Assembly: GCA_944319745.1 (NCBI GenBank)
Contig: CALUET010000002.1
Span: forward strand, 248,001 to 312,000
Length of the DNA stretch: 64,000 nucleotides
Direction: 5' to 3'
DNA from: an uncultured Phocaeicola sp.
GTDB lineage: Bacteria; Bacteroidota; Bacteroidia; Bacteroidales; Bacteroidaceae
Part shown: piece by piece, positions 36,743-47,118 of the stretch
Layout: each line of letters opens with the position of its first letter
How positions within the stretch are numbered: the first letter of the stretch is position 1
Notes under the pieces: generated by a model
Databases searched by the model: none
What the model was told of the DNA's origin: nothing
What the model saw: the letters and a program-made list of their open reading frames with translations, nothing else
Translations under genes and position numbers: made by a program

Positions 36743-39031
36743 ATGGCTTCCATTACATTTGAATCGTTCATCAAAAAACATCACATAGAAATCCCGGTCA
36801 TACAAAGAGATTATGTGCAAGGGAGAGGCTACACCATCGAGGAAAAAGACAAGCGCGACTTGTTCGTCGACAAACTGATAAATACAATCTCTGAAGGCAA
36901 TGCCGATGCGTGCCATTTGGAGTTTATCTATGGAGCAGAAGATAAAACGACGCACGATTTTATCCCTTTAGACGGACAACAACGGCTTACCACATTGTTT
37001 CTGCTTCATTGGGTGGTGTGGCAAATGAGCTCGCCGGAAGCAAAAGAGGCTTATCCTTTGGAAGATTCCCTTTCAGGTTTTAAGTATAAGACGAGGTTGA
37101 GTTCGCTGGCTTTCTGCGAAAACATCGTTTCGAAAACTCTTATTCCTACGAAAGAGAAGGAATTGAGCAAAAGACTTACCGGGCAGCCTTGGTTCTCCGT
37201 GGAATGGATTTACGATCCAACCATATCGGCCATGCTTTCCATGATAGACTGCATAGAAATGAAACTGTCTGCATTCGACGAAGCACAAATATCCGCCATG
37301 TTGGCCAGACTTTGCGGTGGGGAAAAAATGATAACCTTTGATGAACTTAACATGACGGAATATGATTTGACAGATTCGTTGTACATCAAGATGAATGCCA
37401 GGGGAAAACAGCTGACAAAGTTTGAGAACTGGAAGTCTGAATTCATCCGATTTTTGGAAAACGAATTCAGGACGGATGAGTTCGTAAAGGCAGATCATGA
37501 CCGCAAAGTCCAGACTTTTTCATATAAGGATTACTTTTGTCATTCCATAGAGCACGAATGGACGGATCTTTTTTGGACGTATTTAAAGGAAGAATACTTG
37601 TTGCTTGACGAAAAGGAGCAGGAAGAACAATACCCCTGCATCGACAGAATGTTCATGAATCTGTTTGATTTCTTATGTAAGTTCCGATATTATGCATCCG
37701 ACAACAGGAAAACCTCCTTCGAAGAACTCAGCGGAGCGGAAAAACGTGCTGTCTGGCAAAATAAAGACTTCATTGATTTCTTGTTCGAGTCGCTGGATTC
37801 TTTGTATAGAATTGATCATAAAACATTCTTTGATGCCTTGTTTTATATTTGCGAGGAAGAATTACCGGCAGAAAATGAAGAGCGTAAAGTACGGCTTTTT
37901 AGAACAAAACAGACAAATCTCTTTAAACTTTGTGTGGACCAGGGCACAGATATGGAACTGACAGACCAGCTGCTTTTCCATGCGTTGTTGATTTATTGTA
38001 ACAGATACCGTATTACATCCGTGAACGATTCCTTAAAAGCATATATGCGCGCCATAAGAAATGATTTTGAAAGCCGTATTCAAAACCTGAAAACGCGGAC
38101 AACGGTACAGCTGGATCTTCGTCTTTCCGATTATCCCGAGTATCATGCTGCAATTATAGACGGTGCTCAAACGGAAAATCGCGTGCTTCCGGAAGTAAAA
38201 GATTGCCTTATTGAAGATTGTTCCATTACGAATGGGAACGTTAAAGTCTTCAACAAATCAGTATCCGACTACGGCAATGCCAAAGTTCTTGAGGCTCTTT
38301 CTGTATTTTGCGCGTCATCTACTACCGAACGTATCCGTTTATTGATTGCATGCGGGTTCAAAGGTACAAGACTTGGTGACTGTATGGGGAGAAAAAGAAT
38401 GTTTTTTGGAAATAAAAATAAATGGGATGTTCTTTTCATTTCCGATTCATCCCAATTGTCGGATTGTTTTGCGTCATTCACAGCAAAGGTATCGGAAGGG
38501 AAGAATGCGGACACGATTATAACAGAAGCCCTTGAAACGCATCGCAACGATTTTGCACATTACATGCTCAAGTATGATTCGTTTATCAAAGCTAATAGGG
38601 AACAATTCCACTTTGCCATTAGGGGTGACATCGATGACATGGACTGGATTGCTTTGGGATCATACAGTTCCAATCCCGGTACGGCGTATCATACCGATCC
38701 GTTTTCGGTTGCCGTTGAAGAAATGGTTCTCGCCCAAAATGCTGACATTAAGCTGGCTTATTACCAACAATATTCCGGGAAATGTCCCCTTTCTATTGTT
38801 AAAGACAAGAAACATTGGGAAACTTTATTCAGTGTGGTCAGCAAAAAAGACGGATGGCATATCGTATTCGGACAACATTACCTGACGGAAAAGTTATGGT
38901 CTGAGTTTAACATTATCAAAGGAGATAACGACGATTTGATCATACCAAAGAGTGAAGATAAAGACATGATTACCATGTGTTCGGAACTTATCGTCAAAGT
39001 TTACGACAACATTACTTTTACTGAAGCATAA
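36743..39031 (+). CDS. second DUF262 protein, without a visible HNH domain
   Basis: 762 residues. The N-terminal DUF262 domain is clear: IPVIQRDYVQGRGY (about 17-30) and IPLDGQQRLTTLFLL (DGQQR 77-81). The remaining 600 residues show no L-E-H-I-x-P motif like that of its neighbour, and I recognise no other domain. It is 3 bp after the first DUF262 gene, so the two are almost certainly made together, perhaps as a heteromeric complex with one nuclease-bearing and one nuclease-lacking subunit. The pair is more A+T-rich than the housekeeping genes (hand counts: 25 G+C of 60 at 36361-36420 against 32 of 60 at 2161-2220), consistent with transfer. Confidence 0.85.
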   Translation: MASITFESFIKKHHIEIPVIQRDYVQGRGYTIEEKDKRDLFVDKLINTISEGNADACHLEFIYGAEDKTTHDFIPLDGQQRLTTLFLLHWVVWQMSSPEAKEAYPLEDSLSGFKYKTRLSSLAFCENIVSKTLIPTKEKELSKRLTGQPWFSVEWIYDPTISAMLSMIDCIEMKLSAFDEAQISAMLARLCGGEKMITFDELNMTEYDLTDSLYIKMNARGKQLTKFENWKSEFIRFLENEFRTDEFVKADHDRKVQTFSYKDYFCHSIEHEWTDLFWTYLKEEYLLLDEKEQEEQYPCIDRMFMNLFDFLCKFRYYASDNRKTSFEELSGAEKRAVWQNKDFIDFLFESLDSLYRIDHKTFFDALFYICEEELPAENEERKVRLFRTKQTNLFKLCVDQGTDMELTDQLLFHALLIYCNRYRITSVNDSLKAYMRAIRNDFESRIQNLKTRTTVQLDLRLSDYPEYHAAIIDGAQTENRVLPEVKDCLIEDCSITNGNVKVFNKSVSDYGNAKVLEALSVFCASSTTERIRLLIACGFKGTRLGDCMGRKRMFFGNKNKWDVLFISDSSQLSDCFASFTAKVSEGKNADTIITEALETHRNDFAHYMLKYDSFIKANREQFHFAIRGDIDDMDWIALGSYSSNPGTAYHTDPFSVAVEEMVLAQNADIKLAYYQQYSGKCPLSIVKDKKHWETLFSVVSKKDGWHIVFGQHYLTEKLWSEFNIIKGDNDDLIIPKSEDKDMITMCSELIVKVYDNITFTEA

Positions 39032-39213
39032 TCAAGCCATGCCCCACCCTGTTCCATCTTTGCTGATATGGAGGAGGAACAGCGTTTTTTTCGAAGATGC
39101 CGGGGGTGTTTGATAACAAACAAAGGCATGAATGAAATCGGAAAAGGAATTGTGTCAGACATCCCAAGAGCAATAAAAAAGGGGAAAAAACCTGCATTGC
39201 CCGATAAAAATAA

Positions 39214-39247
39214 CTTGTCCGAAAGGGTAAAAACTCTTTCGGACAAG
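39214..39247 (-). terminator. terminator downstream of the alpha/beta hydrolase
   Basis: CTTGTCCGAAAG (39214-39225) pairs with CTTTCGGACAAG (39236-39247) around a 10-nt loop. On the minus strand it is followed by TTATTTTTATC. It also marks the right edge of the defence island. Confidence 0.75.
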
Positions 39248-39279
39248 CGGGGACTGCAGACAGATTGCGATAAATCTCT

Positions 39280-40350
39280 TTACTTCAGATACTGATTGAA
39301 GAAGTCCTCTATCTTGTCGAACGGGATGATGTCCATCTGATCATACAGGTCGGTGTGACTTGCACCGGGAACAATCAACAGTTCCTTGTTATCCCCCTTC
39401 AGCAGTTTGTAGGTGTCTTCGCTGAAATAACGCGAATGGGCCTTCTCTCCATGCACCAACAGTACGGCATTCCGTATCTCTCCTGCGTATGAAAGCAGCG
39501 GCATGTTGAGGAACGAAAGCGTAGAGGTTTTATTCCATCCGCCGTTTGAGTTGAGCGAACGCGGGTGATAGCCGCGCGGAGTCTTGTAATAAGCATGGTA
39601 ATCTTTCACGAACTGCGGAGCATCGTCGGGCAACGGATCGACCACACCGCCGGCCAAAGCATACGTACCGTTGCGGTAATCTTCCGTACGTTGGGCATTC
39701 AGTTGTTCACGCAAGGCCTGCCGGGCATCGGCATTGTCGGCAGCATCGAAATAACCTTTTGCGTTCACACGGCTCATGTCATACATTGTGGAAGCTACCG
39801 TAGCCTTAATGCGTGTGTCAATGGCTGCGGCGTTTACAGCCATACCTCCCCATCCGCAAATGCCCAATATGCCGATGCGTTCGGGATCAACGTCGTCGCG
39901 TGTGGAAAGGAAGTCGACAGCGGCGCAAAAGTCCTCCGTATTGATGTCGGGCGATGCCACATAACGGGGCTGTCCCCCGCTTTCACCCGTGAAAGAAGGA
40001 TCGAAAGCAATGGTCAGGAAGCCGCGTTCCGCCAATGTCTGCGCATACAGTCCGGACGATTGCTCCTTTACCGCACCGAAGGGGCCGCAGACGGCTATGG
40101 CGGGCAATTGGCCCGTGGCATTCTGGGGAATGTAAAGATCGGCGGCCAAGGTTATGCCGTATCGGTTATGGAACGTAACTTTACTGTGTTTCACCTTGTC
40201 GCTTTGCGGAAACACCTTGTCCCACTCTTGAGTGAGATTCAGTCCTTCTTCCGCGGAACATTCCCGTTCTGTAGCAGAACGGTTCCCGTTGATACATGAA
40301 AATGTGGTACAGACAAGTGCCATTGCCAGTGTAATAGTAGTAAGTCTCAT
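39280..40350 (-). CDS. exported alpha/beta hydrolase (dienelactone-hydrolase-like, Cys nucleophile)
   Basis: 356 residues with a lipoprotein-like signal (ALVCTTFSCINGN). The fold motifs are IPAVCGPF-type oxyanion strand (LPAIAVCGPFGAV), nucleophile elbow GILGICGWGGMA with Cys in place of Ser, and the catalytic His in GASHTDLYDQ. A Cys nucleophile is known in dienelactone hydrolases. A related protein lies at 46.0 kb in the same cluster. Substrate unknown; the surrounding reductases suggest a role in handling of small reactive compounds. It is a single leftward gene with its own promoter. Confidence 0.85.
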   Translation of the reverse strand: MRLTTITLAMALVCTTFSCINGNRSATERECSAEEGLNLTQEWDKVFPQSDKVKHSKVTFHNRYGITLAADLYIPQNATGQLPAIAVCGPFGAVKEQSSGLYAQTLAERGFLTIAFDPSFTGESGGQPRYVASPDINTEDFCAAVDFLSTRDDVDPERIGILGICGWGGMAVNAAAIDTRIKATVASTMYDMSRVNAKGYFDAADNADARQALREQLNAQRTEDYRNGTYALAGGVVDPLPDDAPQFVKDYHAYYKTPRGYHPRSLNSNGGWNKTSTLSFLNMPLLSYAGEIRNAVLLVHGEKAHSRYFSEDTYKLLKGDNKELLIVPGASHTDLYDQMDIIPFDKIEDFFNQYLK

Positions 40351-40715
40351 AAGTTGAATGTATTAAAAGTTGGGTTTGTTTTTGTCATTTCAACCCGGTC
40401 TTCAGGTCATCATCCGCCGTTTAACGTTTCATGTTTCCGTTTTACTGTGTCTGCAACGATGTCTTCTTTTTCTTATATGGTTTCCAAACATGACGTGTTT
40501 TCCCGGGTGTTACCGCAAACAAATATACAATAAAATGATAAAGATATTACAATCCGCAACCTTGAGCTGTCTGAAAATTAGAATAGTTAACAGAGTTTAT
40601 CAAATTATTATTACTGCTTAACTATTGCAGCGGGACAGGACATACTGTGTTTAAATCTGTCATGTTTTGACCGTTTGATGAATTATGTCTGTCGCATATT
40701 GGTGGAATTTCCATC
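40351..40715. other. intergenic region with hydrolase promoter
   Basis: A minus-strand TATATTTG at 40520-40527 fits the -7 consensus and would serve the hydrolase gene at 40350 with a leader of about 160 nt. Nothing else is recognised in this stretch. Confidence 0.4.
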
Positions 40716-41876
<1,161 letters not shown>

Positions 41877-41878
41877 AA

Positions 41879-42451
41879 CTATTTCTTTAAAGTTTTTATT
41901 TGCCTGATGACTTTTGCCGGATTACCGGCAACGATTGTCATTGGCGGCACATCTTTGGTTACCACACTTCCTGCTCCTACAATACAACCGCATCCCAGTC
42001 GTACACCGGGCAGAATGGTAGCTCCAATGCCGATCCATACTTTATCTTCGATTGTAATTTTTCGTCCGTAAGTGGCGCTTCGGTTATCCGGATCCGGATC
42101 ATGGTTGATAGTAATGATGTTCACCTTTGGACCAATGAACACATCATTTCCAATGCTGATTCCTCCCCGTCCGAAGAAAGTACAGCACTGTTGAATGAAA
42201 CACCGCTTTCCAATGGTAACAGGTTTCCCGTAGTCTATATACAAAGGTGGAAGAATCGTGGTGCTTGTATCTACCGGTTTTCCCAAAATGCGTTCCATGT
42301 ATGTGTGCACTTCACCAGGGGTACGATAGCCAGTATTCATTTCAGTAGCGGTTTTCATCGTGTCAAAAATGGCCGTAATCAGCGTATTATATCCCGGTTC
42401 ATTGGGGGAAACCATTTCCCCGCTCAAGTCTTTTTCGAAAATGTCCTTCAT
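41879..42451 (-). CDS. maltose/galactoside O-acetyltransferase-like (LbH) protein
   Basis: 190 residues, left-handed beta-helix acetyltransferase. An N-terminal helical segment with [18 protein letters not shown] is followed by hexapeptide repeats ([30 protein letters not shown]) with the catalytic His in ITINHDPD and a closing [25 protein letters not shown]. Transfers acetyl from acetyl-CoA to a sugar or similar hydroxyl. It is first in a two-gene unit with the aldo/keto reductase and has the shared operator upstream. Confidence 0.88.
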   Translation of the reverse strand: MKDIFEKDLSGEMVSPNEPGYNTLITAIFDTMKTATEMNTGYRTPGEVHTYMERILGKPVDTSTTILPPLYIDYGKPVTIGKRCFIQQCCTFFGRGGISIGNDVFIGPKVNIITINHDPDPDNRSATYGRKITIEDKVWIGIGATILPGVRLGCGCIVGAGSVVTKDVPPMTIVAGNPAKVIRQIKTLKK

Positions 42452-42478
42452 TGTTTTCTCCTGTAATGATTACTTTTA

Positions 42479-42547
42479 CAAAAGTACAAGGAGGCGCAGA
42501 AGAGTATTTTGTCGCAAGGCTCAAATTATTTTGCTTACAGGCTCAAA
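42479..42547 (-). promoter_or_regulatory. acetyltransferase-AKR promoter with paired TTTGAGCC operator
   Basis: Minus-strand -7 element TACTTTTG at 42479-42486. Upstream are two direct repeats TTTGAGCC at 42518-42525 and 42540-42547, 22 bp apart, on the same DNA face. The first T of the proximal repeat lies 39 bp from the -7 element. The AraC gene at 47.9 kb has the same layout. Confidence 0.65.
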
Positions 42548-42600
42548 AACACATTGAAGAACAAAAGCCATTTGTTTTCATTCAATCTGTTACCGGGATT

Positions 42601-42665
42601 GTTTGATTTGAGCAAGTTACGGTTTGATTTGCAAAAGTTCGTTTCCGGCTAACTTACTATCTTTG
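42601..42665 (+). promoter_or_regulatory. promoter of the NTF2-flavodoxin-SDR operon with paired GTTTGATTTG operator
   Basis: Direct repeats GTTTGATTTG at 42601-42610 and 42622-42631 are 21 bp apart. The -7 element TATCTTTG is at 42658-42665, and the -33 position has no clear TTTG, as expected for an activator-dependent promoter. Confidence 0.65.
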
Positions 42666-42693
42666 CCTTAGAATTAAAAAACATATAAAAGGA

Positions 42694-43131
42694 ATGACAC
42701 AACAAGAATTGCAAGACCGTATGGCATTAAAGGATTTAATCGACCGTTATGCCACAGAATCAGACAAAAACAATCAGGATTATTATCGTGAAATATTCCG
42801 TCCTGATATTAAACTGAAAGTATATTTCGGCGACAAGCTCGGCATGGACATCCATCATGTGGAAGACATGATTGCCCAATACAAGGCGTTTGGTGCCGCT
42901 AAAGCTTCGTTCCATCAGAACGGGCAGCAGGTTGTGAACTTCATAGATGAAGCACATGCAACCGGCACATGCTATGCCATTGCCACCCTCGTCACTGAAG
43001 AAAACGGTAAAGACAAGCTCACTTTGCATGCTGTGCGCTATTATGACAAGTATATTAAAGTAGATAATCGTTGGTGGATTGCCGAACGTGAACAGCATTT
43101 TGTTTATTCTTCCGTTCCTCCATTGGTTTAG
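42694..43131 (+). CDS. NTF2/SnoaL-like protein
   Basis: 145 residues, cone-shaped NTF2 fold. The N-terminal helix ALKDLIDRYATESDKNN and the VYFGDK, ASFHQNGQQVV and WWIAEREQHF strands are typical of the SnoaL-like group. Such proteins are isomerases, hydrolases or binding proteins of small molecules. It begins a rightward run with a flavodoxin and an SDR, and the AraC-type operator precedes it. The function is not determinable from sequence. Confidence 0.8.
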   Translation: MTQQELQDRMALKDLIDRYATESDKNNQDYYREIFRPDIKLKVYFGDKLGMDIHHVEDMIAQYKAFGAAKASFHQNGQQVVNFIDEAHATGTCYAIATLVTEENGKDKLTLHAVRYYDKYIKVDNRWWIAEREQHFVYSSVPPLV

Positions 43132-43135
43132 ACTC

Positions 43136-43753
43136 ATGAAAATATTATTGACTACTATCTGCATGATGCTGATGAATTTCTCACCAATAGCATTGTGCGC
43201 ACAAGATTTATCGAAGAAAGGACGAGATATGAACGACAAGAAAATACTGATAGCCTTCTTTTCGCGTGCCGATGAGAACTATAATGTGGGCTATATTGAT
43301 AAAGGCAATACACAGATTGTTGCCGAAATGATAGCCGAAGAAACAGGAGGTACACTGTTTCACATCGAGACAGAAATTCCTTATCCTGCAAACTATATGG
43401 AATGTATTGACGTTGCAAAGAAAGAACTGAAAGCCAAAGCGCGTCCTGCCATCAAGGGAGATGTACCGGTGGAAGACTATGATATCATCTTTCTTGGCTA
43501 TCCAAACTGGTGGGGAGACACGCCGATGGCTGTCTATACATTCATTGAGAAGCACAACTGGCAAGGTAAAATCATTATTCCCTTCTGCACTCACGAAGGT
43601 AGCGGCCTGGGCAGTACAGAAAATAAGCTGAAAAAAGCCTGCACGGGGGCGACTTTCCGGAATGGAATTGCCGTCCAGGGAGCTACTGCTCAAAACAGAC
43701 AGGATCAGGCTCGGAAAAGCGTGAAGGATTGGTTAGACAAGTTAAATTTATAA
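43136..43753 (+). CDS. flavodoxin-family protein with an N-terminal signal
   Basis: 205 residues from the ATG at 43136, 4 bp after the previous stop. The N-terminus (LLTTICMMLMNFSPIALCAQ) is a signal-like stretch; a start at 43229 (MNDKKILIAFFSR) would give a cytoplasmic form. The flavodoxin fold has ILIAFFSRADEN, the FMN loops FLGYPNWWGDTPM and PFCTHEGSGLGST. It is a WrbA/flavodoxin_4-like FMN protein. The export signal is odd for this family, but other Bacteroidales flavodoxins carry one. Likely an electron carrier for the reductases of the cluster. Confidence 0.82.
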   Translation: MKILLTTICMMLMNFSPIALCAQDLSKKGRDMNDKKILIAFFSRADENYNVGYIDKGNTQIVAEMIAEETGGTLFHIETEIPYPANYMECIDVAKKELKAKARPAIKGDVPVEDYDIIFLGYPNWWGDTPMAVYTFIEKHNWQGKIIIPFCTHEGSGLGSTENKLKKACTGATFRNGIAVQGATAQNRQDQARKSVKDWLDKLNL

Positions 43754-43776
43754 TAATCAAGGAAAGGAAATCGGTA

Positions 43777-44604
43777 ATGAAAAGGAATGTCATGATACTA
43801 ACCGGCGCCGGACAGATCGGCATGGCCATTGCCCGCCGCATGGGTTACGGAATGAAAATAATTATAGGCGACAAGAGTAAGGAACACGCCGAGGCCATTG
43901 CCAACACAATGAACGAAGCAGGATTCGACACGGTGCCCGTTGAAATGGATATTTCTGTCCGTGATTCCATCTTATCACTGATAGAGATGGCAAAGCAATA
44001 CGGCGACATTCGAATGTTAATCAACGCCGCCGGAGTATCTCCAAGCCAGGCATCCATCGAAACTATTCTGCATGTTGACCTATACGGCACGGCCGTCCTT
44101 TTGGAGGAAGTAGGCAAAGTAATTGCAGAAGGCGGTACGGGTGTCACCATCTCCAGCCAATCCGGACATCGCATGCCTGCTCTTGGCGCAGAGATTGACG
44201 AACAACTTGCCATGACTCCTACCGAAGAGCTGTTGAAGCTCGATGTGTTGCAACCTGTCAATATCCGCGATACACTGCACGCATATCAATTGGCAAAGCG
44301 TTGCAATGTGAAGCGTGTCATGGCGGAATCCGTAAAATGGGGTGAACGAGGCGCACGCATCAATTCTATCTCGCCCGGCATTATCGTTACGCCGCTGGCT
44401 GTTGACGAATTCAACGGGCAGCGCGGTGAGTTCTATAAAAATATGTTTGCAAAATGTCCCGCAGGCCGTCCGGGAACGGCAGACGAGGTGGCAAATGTTG
44501 CAGAACTGCTGATGAGCGAACGTGGTGCCTTCATCACCGGAGCCGACTTCCTGATAGATGGCGGAGCAACGGCTTCTTATTTTTATGGTCCGCTTCGTCC
44601 GTAA
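43777..44604 (+). CDS. short-chain dehydrogenase/reductase
   Basis: 275 residues from the ATG at 43777; the earlier frame start at 43729 overlaps the flavodoxin gene. The cofactor motif is LTGAGQIGMAIA (about 8-19), followed by INAAGVSPS and the catalytic region VTISSQSGHRM with Tyr and Lys in HAYQLAKRC. The C-terminus FITGADFLIDGGATASYF is typical of SDRs. It probably reduces or oxidises an alcohol/ketone. It lies 23 bp after the flavodoxin gene and closes the operon. Confidence 0.88.
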   Translation: MKRNVMILTGAGQIGMAIARRMGYGMKIIIGDKSKEHAEAIANTMNEAGFDTVPVEMDISVRDSILSLIEMAKQYGDIRMLINAAGVSPSQASIETILHVDLYGTAVLLEEVGKVIAEGGTGVTISSQSGHRMPALGAEIDEQLAMTPTEELLKLDVLQPVNIRDTLHAYQLAKRCNVKRVMAESVKWGERGARINSISPGIIVTPLAVDEFNGQRGEFYKNMFAKCPAGRPGTADEVANVAELLMSERGAFITGADFLIDGGATASYFYGPLRP

Positions 44605-44946
44605 TGCTTGTTCTCTGCTCGTCGGTTTCATCATGCCGATTATTATGGATATGAAAAACGAGCAAAAACAAATAACCGGCTGCTTCCATGAAATCTGCCG
44701 CACCATGATTACAGAAAAACGCTCCGGCATTTTGCCGAACAGCATGGCGTGATTGTACAAAAACCTGGTATTGATTTGCCAAAAAGTTCAACATCGTGCA
44801 GCTTATTGATGCGGATGAAAATATTCGAAGAAAGAATTGGAATAGTGAATAAACCTCCTGGAATGGAATTATTGCATGATAATTTGCTCGTCTTTTCCCG
44901 AAGCCTTACCTTTGTAAGTAACAAATGAAAACCGTATTGCAATGCC
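44605..44946. other. intergenic region before the first AraC gene
   Basis: No gene is supported; short frames here have no recognisable family. A single TTGATTTGCC near 44771-44780 followed by AAAAAGTTC resembles the proximal operator half at 42622 but lacks its partner. The right end has the AraC promoter. Confidence 0.45.
44883..44914 (+). promoter_or_regulatory. promoter of the first AraC gene (TTTG, 20 bp, TACCTTTG)
   Basis: TTTG at 44883-44886 and TACCTTTG at 44907-44914. This is a near-perfect consensus, so the gene is probably expressed without an activator. Confidence 0.7.
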
Positions 44947-45849
44947 ATGATAGAAAATCTTGCTGAATTTTATAAACAGATTGGAAGAGATGATTTGTCC
45001 AAAGAAGCTTATGTAAAGGAGAAACCTTACTTCACAGTACAACCCAGTCAATGCCGCATTGGGCACGTGTCGTTCAGTTATCGCGACTTTTACAAGGTGG
45101 CTTTGGTGTTGGAAACCGGCAAGCTATACTATGCCGACAAGTGGATTATGGTGGATCGTCCCGCCCTGCTTTTTTCCAATCCGATGATCCCTTATGCCTG
45201 GGAGGCCGAAGGAAATACGCGCGGAACGGGATGTTTCTGTATTTTCAACGAGGCATTCATTGAGGCCAGTGAGAAAATGGGAACGTTAGCCGATACACCA
45301 TTGTTTAACAACGCGAAGGAACGCATTTATTTTCTGGACAACGATACCCTGGCCCGCGTCACTGATATTTTCAACAGAATGCGTGAGGAATCTCAAAGCG
45401 ACTATTCGCAGAAGCTCGACATCCTGCGCTGTTATGTTCATCTTACGGTACACGAGGCCATGAAAGCTGCACCCTCCAGCACCTATGTTCCCCATAAGAA
45501 TGCTGCCCAACGCATAGCAGAGTTGTTTCTTACGCTGCTCGACCGTCAGTTTCCCATCGAAATTCCCAAGAAAATTCTTCGACTGAAGTCGGCCACCGAC
45601 TTTGCAGACCGCCTCTCCATTCACGTCAATCACCTGAATCGCGTGGTAAAAACCATCACCGGGCGCACCACGTCGGAGCTTATCAACAGCCGCATTGCTC
45701 AGGAAGGAACACAACTCTTACAGCACAGCAAGCTAAGCATCAGTGAGATTGCCTATGGGCTTGGTTTCGAAGAACTCTCATCGTTCAGCAACTTTATGAA
45801 GAAGCGCACCGGCTCATCGCCCACGGAGTTGCGCGCATTGTCGGCATAA
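44947..45849 (+). CDS. AraC-family transcriptional regulator
   Basis: 300 residues. The N-terminal part is a cupin-like sensor domain (YFTVQPSQCRIGHVSFSYRDFYKVALVL). The C-terminal double helix-turn-helix is at about 195-295: ATDFADRLSIHVNHLNRVVK and the second SISEIAYGLGFEELSSFSNFMKKR. It has a strong own promoter and a terminator after it. It is a candidate activator for the operator-bearing promoters at 42.5, 42.6, 45.9 and 48.0 kb, together with the second AraC protein. Confidence 0.92.
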   Translation: MIENLAEFYKQIGRDDLSKEAYVKEKPYFTVQPSQCRIGHVSFSYRDFYKVALVLETGKLYYADKWIMVDRPALLFSNPMIPYAWEAEGNTRGTGCFCIFNEAFIEASEKMGTLADTPLFNNAKERIYFLDNDTLARVTDIFNRMREESQSDYSQKLDILRCYVHLTVHEAMKAAPSSTYVPHKNAAQRIAELFLTLLDRQFPIEIPKKILRLKSATDFADRLSIHVNHLNRVVKTITGRTTSELINSRIAQEGTQLLQHSKLSISEIAYGLGFEELSSFSNFMKKRTGSSPTELRALSA

Positions 45850-45878
45850 GATGATAAAAACGACAAATTCATTTATGG

Positions 45879-45919
45879 AAAAGACGGTATTGCATTTATG
45901 CCAATCCCGTCTTTTTTAT
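45879..45919 (+). terminator. terminator of the first AraC gene
   Basis: AAAAGACGG (45879-45887) pairs with CCGTCTTTT (45907-45915) and is followed by more T residues. It lies 30 bp after the AraC stop. Confidence 0.75.
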
Positions 45920-45923
45920 TATT

Positions 45924-45989
45924 GTTTGATTTGAGCAAATGTTCGTTTGATTTAAGAAACAATGAATGTAGCTGAGGATATTATTTTTG
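45924..45989 (+). promoter_or_regulatory. hydrolase promoter with paired GTTTGATTT operator
   Basis: GTTTGATTTG at 45924-45933 and GTTTGATTTA at 45945-45954, 21 bp apart, upstream of the -7 element TATTTTTG (45982-45989). Proximal repeat to -7 distance is 36 bp, nearly the same as at 42.6 kb (35 bp). The two regions also share the stretch GTTTGATTTGAGCAA. Confidence 0.65.
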
Positions 45990-46007
45990 CAATAAGACAA
46001 ACAAATA

Positions 46008-47066
46008 ATGATAATGAGAAAAATAATTTTATCGGCCCTTGCGCTACTGTTCGTTGTTTCTGGCCTTTCGGCACAAAACCAAAACGACGGTTTGCCCGGA
46101 ACTCCACAGACCGAGGCTTATGTTGTGACTCCAATAGATACAACCACTGGCGTGATTGTGCGTAAAGTGTCGTTTTTACGCAGCAATAACATTGTATTGG
46201 TTGGCAACCTGTTTCTGCCGAAAAACTTTGATAAGACACAGACATATCCCGCCATCCTCAGCATCCATCCTGCCGGAAGTGTGAAGGAACAGTCTGCCGG
46301 ACTGTATGCTTATCGCTTGGCGGAGAAAGGCTTTGTTACTTTAGCCTTCGATGCTGCCTATGCCGGAGAAAGTGGAGGAACTCCTCACTGGGCGGAAGCT
46401 CCATACGAGCGGGTGGAAGATATCCGGTATGCCGTAGACTACCTTGTGACACTTCCCTTTGTGGATGAACACCGCATCGGGGCATTGGGCTTATGTGCCG
46501 GAGGCGGATATGTTATTTCCACCGCACAAACCGAGCGACGCATCCGTGCTGTAGCAGGAGTAAGTGCCGCCGACATAGGTGCAGCCAACCGTGAAAGTTG
46601 GCTTCGCGGGCGTAGTGTGGAAGAACAGATCAGGTTATTGGAAGAAGTATCCGCACAACGTACTCGCGAAGCACGCGGTGAAGAGCTGATGAAAGTCTAT
46701 ATGTGTCCTGAACCGACGGCCGAGACGGCCCCGTCCTTCCGCGAAGGTTACGAATATTACCGCACGGCCCGTGCCTGGCATCCGCGCGCCGACAACTTTT
46801 ATCTTCGGCGTAGTCAAGCCACAAAGATGGCATTCTCCGCCATTGAGAATATTTATCTGCTGACTCAGCCCGTTCTGCTTGTGGTCGGTGATAAGGCAGA
46901 TTCCGAATGGCAGACGGAACGAATTTACAATGTCCTGCCGGGAAAAGATAAGGAAGTGTTCACTATTCACGGTTATTCACATATAGATCTTTACGATAAG
47001 CCGGGCGCAGTCAATCCGGCGGTTGAGAAGTTGACGGAGTTTTTTATGCGGACTTTGGCTGAATAA
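46008..47066 (+). CDS. exported alpha/beta hydrolase, paralogue of the 39.3-kb gene
   Basis: 352 residues with a signal peptide (LSALALLFVVSGLSAQ); the ATG two codons in (46014) is an alternative start. Motifs: ILSIHPAGSVKEQSAGLYAY, nucleophile elbow IGALGLCAGGGYV with Cys as nucleophile, and the catalytic His in HGYSHIDLYDK. The phrase KEQS(S/A)GLYA is shared with the hydrolase at 39.3 kb, so both come from one family. It is monocistronic, under the TTTGA-repeat operator. Confidence 0.86.
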   Translation: MIMRKIILSALALLFVVSGLSAQNQNDGLPGTPQTEAYVVTPIDTTTGVIVRKVSFLRSNNIVLVGNLFLPKNFDKTQTYPAILSIHPAGSVKEQSAGLYAYRLAEKGFVTLAFDAAYAGESGGTPHWAEAPYERVEDIRYAVDYLVTLPFVDEHRIGALGLCAGGGYVISTAQTERRIRAVAGVSAADIGAANRESWLRGRSVEEQIRLLEEVSAQRTREARGEELMKVYMCPEPTAETAPSFREGYEYYRTARAWHPRADNFYLRRSQATKMAFSAIENIYLLTQPVLLVVGDKADSEWQTERIYNVLPGKDKEVFTIHGYSHIDLYDKPGAVNPAVEKLTEFFMRTLAE

Positions 47067-47118
47067 AAAACGGAATCTTATGCGTAAGAATGCCGGCTGT
47101 TTACCCGGAGGGTGAATA

